From Oscillospiraceae bacterium (GTDB lineage Bacteria; Bacillota; Clostridia; Oscillospirales; Acutalibacteraceae): 64,000 nt of DNA. The position numbers and the translations under genes were made by a program. The stretch covers positions 248,001-312,000 of the forward strand of contig SVOB01000001.1 of the NCBI GenBank assembly GCA_015066565.1, read 5' to 3'. Below the pieces are notes generated by a model, which saw nothing but the letters and a program-made list of their open reading frames with translations, was not told where the DNA came from and did not search any database. Position 1 is the stretch's first letter; the number at the start of each line of letters is the position of its first letter. Below, piece by piece: positions 60,952 to 64,000 of this stretch.

Positions 60952-63900
60952 TTATGCGTTGTTGGCGAAGAGTATTCTGTCAAACCAAGCCGCATCAAAA
61001 GCGTCGACAGCACCGTCACCGTTGAGGTCTGCTTTTGCTGACTGTGAAGCAGTCATTTCAACTTCGCCGACTGAAGCGGATATGATAAACGATATATCGT
61101 TTATATCCTCAACGCCGTCCTCGTTGATATCGTATATTCCCTGCTCTCTGAATACTGCCGTAACGGTTACATCGGAAGCGGGCATTGTGAAGGTATCACC
61201 GTTTACCGTAACCTTGCCGCCGTTTTTGTCAGTTACAGTATAATAAGCCAAAGTCATACCCGTTTCGGGAGAGGCGGTAAGAGCAACGGTTTCGCCCTTT
61301 GCGGCTGTAGTTTTGTCTGCCTGTACCGTGCCACCTGTGCAGTCGGCAACAGTAACATTGTAGGTCTTTGCCGTAAAGTAACCGTCCTGAACCTTTGCCA
61401 TTGAGATATCTGTGTTTGAGGAATTATATACTGTGCCGGTGCCGCCTACAAGCTGAGTACAGCCGCTGAACATAAGGAACCATTTATACTCTTCGGGTTC
61501 TTTTGCTGTCCATTGTGTGTCAATTCCGTCAACATAAATCGTTTTCAGCCATGAATCATCTTGAAACATACGACCTGATTCAACAAGGCTCGTCACATCA
61601 AAGTTGCTTAAATCTATACTCGTGATGTGTTTACAGGAGGCAAACATACTGCTCATATCCGTTACTTTAGAGGTGTCAAAGCTGCTTACATCAATATCCC
61701 AAAGAGAAGCGCAATTGTAAAACATATTATTCATATCAGTTACCTTTGAGGTATTAAAATGACTAAGGTCAACTGACTGCAGTTTTGAACAGGAGGCAAA
61801 CATACTCCTCATATTTGTAACCTCTGATGTATTTAAGTAATCCAAGCCTGTAATTGATGTTACATTTGACGCACCGTGGAACCAGTATGCCGTTGTTGTC
61901 GGTCTGTAATCTGCAAATGACGGGTCAATAACAATTGACTCAACAGCATGACTTATGGAGTTCCACGGAATACTATTACTGCTCGGGATTTCCCATTTCT
62001 GATAAGGACATGAGGACATATTTATGTCATATTTGAATACAAGTGTGGAATTCTCTATATAAACATAGGCGTGCAGCTGCTCAAATTCTGCCGTAATATT
62101 TACATCACTTGCAGGCATTATAAACGAATTGTCTGCTTCAAGTGCAATTTCGTTGTTTTCGGAATCTGTTACCGACAGAGTTGTTAATACACAGCCTGTA
62201 TCCGGTGTAACATCAAGATGAATAATATCGCCTTCATCAGCGATTGACGCTCCGCTGACAGTACCATTAGTCATATCCGAATAACTGATTCTGTAATAAG
62301 CCCTTACAAACTCTGCGCTGACTGTAACATCGGAAGAAGGCATATTGAACTTATAATCTTCGGAAACATTTATCTCATTTCCTTCGCTGTCCGTAACCGT
62401 AAGCGAATTAAGCTTATAAGCCTCATCAGGCGTAACTGTAAGCTCAACGGTATCGCCGAGGTGAGCTGTTGCAACACCGGTTACAGAGCCGTTCTGAGTG
62501 TCGGCATAGCTAATGCTGTAATCTATAAGTCCGAATTCAGCCGTAACGGTAATATCGGAAGCAGGCATTACAAACTGATTACCTGTAATCTCGGTAACCT
62601 CGCCGTTAGCAGCTGTATAATACATTCTTTTCAGTTCGTTATTTGTATACGGATTAACCGTAACACTGACGGTTGATCCTGCGGGTGCATCGGCAGGCAG
62701 TTCAATAGTACCCTCGCCCGAAGCCACCTCATAAGCGATTGAATAAATTCTGCTGAATTCGGCAGTTACTATAACATCTCTGTCAGGCATAACGAAGGTG
62801 CCGTCGGTAACTGTAATGTTATTCTTCTTCGTATCTCTTACAACATAGTTTTTAAGTCCGTAGCCTGAATCAGCAGTGTTTGTAAGCTTAACTACTGCGC
62901 CCGTATGAACTGTTTCATAATTAGCGGTAACAGTGCCATGAGCTGACTGAATAACTGTAATATCGTGTATTTTCGAGTCAAGGTCGCCTACAAAGGTTGC
63001 ATTGACAGAATCGCCGAATTTTTCCTGATATCTTGAAAGATACTGACTGTAAACATGTACGACGGTCTGCTTTGAGGGAAGAAGCTCATCGGCAGTATTG
63101 CTCCATGTCAGGCTGTCGGGGTCGGCAAAGCTGTATATTTCAGTCGGCTGAGTGCCGTAGAAAGCACCGCCTGAAATGCTTGTAACCGACGCAGGAATAT
63201 CAATGTAATCTATTGTGCCGATATAAGCAAAAGCATTATTTCCGATTTCATTAAGGGATTCGGACATTTTGATATTATTTACAGAAATATCATTAAGGAA
63301 AGCACATCTGCCGATGGATGTTACATTGTCGGACATTTGAACGTCTGTAACCTTGCTGAGTCCCATAAATGCAAAATCGCCTATATATGTAATACCTTCA
63401 TCAATTACTATATACTCGCATTCATCCTTATAAGCATAATACTGCAAGCCGTTGTTCAGTCTTTCATCAGCTTCCTCTGCTGTAAAATCAAACATCGGTC
63501 CGCTGCCGAAAACTGTAAGAGTTTTTGTCGGCTCATCATATCTCCAGTAAGCGTCGGCACCGCACTGATTCGGAGCAATGGTGCCGAATACCGCATTAAT
63601 TGTTACGTTGCCCTGCGGCATAACAAAGGAATTTCCGTTTAATGCTATATCTGCGTCACCCTGCTTTACGGTCAACTTATTAAGATAGCAGCCGTCATCA
63701 ACCGTGTATTCAATATTAACCGTTTCACCCGGCAATGCTACGGTATGGTCAGCGGTCAAAGTACCGCCCTCGTTACAGGAAGCAGTAACGGTGAAAATAT
63801 CCTTACCTTTTTCAAGGAATTTTGATACAGGCAGGTCATCAAGTACGGCACTCGCAAGAAATCCGCCGTTCTCCTCGGTAACAGTAGCCTCGGAAATACA

Positions 63901-64000
63901 GATGTGGTCCGAATCGTTTTTGCACACTACATAAACATAGCCCTCAGGCGTTCCGCTTTCGGTAGTTAAATCCCATGTAATATTCTTGAAATTATAATTG
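60952..64000 (-). CDS. secreted BspA/InlB-repeat protein with C-terminal dockerin (5' end outside window)
   Basis: The open frame runs off the right edge; at least 1015 residues are visible. Reading from N- to C-terminal: a divergent InlB-type repeat ending FVMPQGNVTINAVF (about 63600), a BspA leucine-rich segment (about 63150-63480, IDEGITYIGDFAF), four divergent InlB repeats ending F-x-MP-x3-V-T/V-AEF (about 62070-62900), a DUF285-type BspA repeat (NTSEVTNMRSMFASC, FNTSKVTDMNNMF, FDTSKVTDMSSMF; about 61600-61850), another InlB repeat (about 61150-61350), and a dockerin (60955-61131) with DINEDGVED and DLNGDGAVDAFD loops. No start or signal peptide is visible. It closely resembles the dockerin protein at 52699. 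Likely a surface adhesin or carbohydrate-binding component. Confidence 0.9.
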   Translation of the reverse strand, partial: NYNFKNITWDLTTESGTPEGYVYVVCKNDSDHICISEATVTEENGGFLASAVLDDLPVSKFLEKGKDIFTVTASCNEGGTLTADHTVALPGETVNIEYTVDDGCYLNKLTVKQGDADIALNGNSFVMPQGNVTINAVFGTIAPNQCGADAYWRYDEPTKTLTVFGSGPMFDFTAEEADERLNNGLQYYAYKDECEYIVIDEGITYIGDFAFMGLSKVTDVQMSDNVTSIGRCAFLNDISVNNIKMSESLNEIGNNAFAYIGTIDYIDIPASVTSISGGAFYGTQPTEIYSFADPDSLTWSNTADELLPSKQTVVHVYSQYLSRYQEKFGDSVNATFVGDLDSKIHDITVIQSAHGTVTANYETVHTGAVVKLTNTADSGYGLKNYVVRDTKKNNITVTDGTFVMPDRDVIVTAEFSRIYSIAYEVASGEGTIELPADAPAGSTVSVTVNPYTNNELKRMYYTAANGEVTEITGNQFVMPASDITVTAEFGLIDYSISYADTQNGSVTGVATAHLGDTVELTVTPDEAYKLNSLTVTDSEGNEINVSEDYKFNMPSSDVTVSAEFVRAYYRISYSDMTNGTVSGASIADEGDIIHLDVTPDTGCVLTTLSVTDSENNEIALEADNSFIMPASDVNITAEFEQLHAYVYIENSTLVFKYDINMSSCPYQKWEIPSSNSIPWNSISHAVESIVIDPSFADYRPTTTAYWFHGASNVTSITGLDYLNTSEVTNMRSMFASCSKLQSVDLSHFNTSKVTDMNNMFYNCASLWDIDVSSFDTSKVTDMSSMFASCKHITSIDLSNFDVTSLVESGRMFQDDSWLKTIYVDGIDTQWTAKEPEEYKWFLMFSGCTQLVGGTGTVYNSSNTDISMAKVQDGYFTAKTYNVTVADCTGGTVQADKTTAAKGETVALTASPETGMTLAYYTVTDKNGGKVTVNGDTFTMPASDVTVTAVFREQGIYDINEDGVEDINDISFIISASVGEVEMTASQSAKADLNGDGAVDAFDAAWFDRILFANNA

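Noticed and set aside
60952..64000. Tandem DNA repeats in the second surface gene.
   Set aside because: Repetition is at protein level (InlB and BspA units); DNA copies are too divergent to list as separate repeats.

Overview
The window reads as a chromosomal stretch of a low-GC, Gram-positive, spore-forming Firmicute, most likely a gut clostridium of the Ruminococcaceae/Oscillospiraceae type. The evidence is indirect: Firmicute gene orders (tepA-ylzJ-spoIIIE, ecfA1-ecfA2-ecfT-truA, ruvC-ruvA-ruvB), strong GGAGG ribosome binding sites, textbook sigma-A promoters with 17-bp spacers, spore-coat families (CotF, CotJC), Rex, and large secreted proteins ending in dockerin-like modules. No 16S gene or species marker is present, so a finer placement is inference.

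Regions. 1-5 kb (minus): the 5' part of rpsB, a ComEC-type metallo-beta-lactamase protein, and the spoIIIE-ylzJ-tepA cluster. 5-10 kb (plus): aconitase, isocitrate dehydrogenase and the redox repressor Rex, then trmL and a small zinc-motif membrane protein; a near-palindromic Rex-like site lies just after the promoter. 9.8-18.3 kb (minus): a CotF-type coat protein, a class B penicillin-binding protein, a U32 peptidase, mltG, 5-formyl-THF cyclo-ligase, a DJ-1 protein, two acetyltransferase-fold proteins and tmk. 18.4-18.8 kb: a tRNA-Gly whose 3' end and terminator are duplicated downstream. 18.9-35.2 kb (minus): a dense housekeeping block of clpE, pgsA, cvpA, a DUF5711-like gene, truA, the ECF transporter core, an rRNA-type methyltransferase, glmM, ruvBAC, der, a DUF512 radical SAM protein, rpmF and yceD. 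35.2-41.4 kb: a P-loop protein, pgi, a D,D-carboxypeptidase, mtaB, a QueH-GNAT fusion and an AIM24 protein.

41-64 kb is the accessory half: an MFS transporter with a PfkB kinase, a membrane-anchored HAD phosphatase, a LytS-type kinase with a response regulator carrying a SARP-like output domain, a GPH sugar symporter with a metallophosphoesterase, two further metallophosphoesterases, a PrsW protease, a lipoprotein, a GH78 rhamnosidase, an ECF sigma factor with a membrane partner, a 5'-truncated cotJC, and two large BspA/InlB-repeat surface proteins with closely similar C-terminal dockerins. A 19-bp tandem element (two 11-bp units) occurs upstream of the two-component operon and again upstream of one dockerin protein; a single matching unit sits at the cotJC break.

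Most of the window is conventional. I see no CRISPR array, intact transposase, prophage or clear defence island. The most original leads are the shared direct-repeat element, the Rex-like site on the aconitase operon, the terminator that hides the PBP ribosome binding site, the tRNA-Gly tail duplication and the truncated cotJC junction. Many coding starts given here are internal to the longest open frame and were chosen from ribosome binding site spacing; each entry says so.
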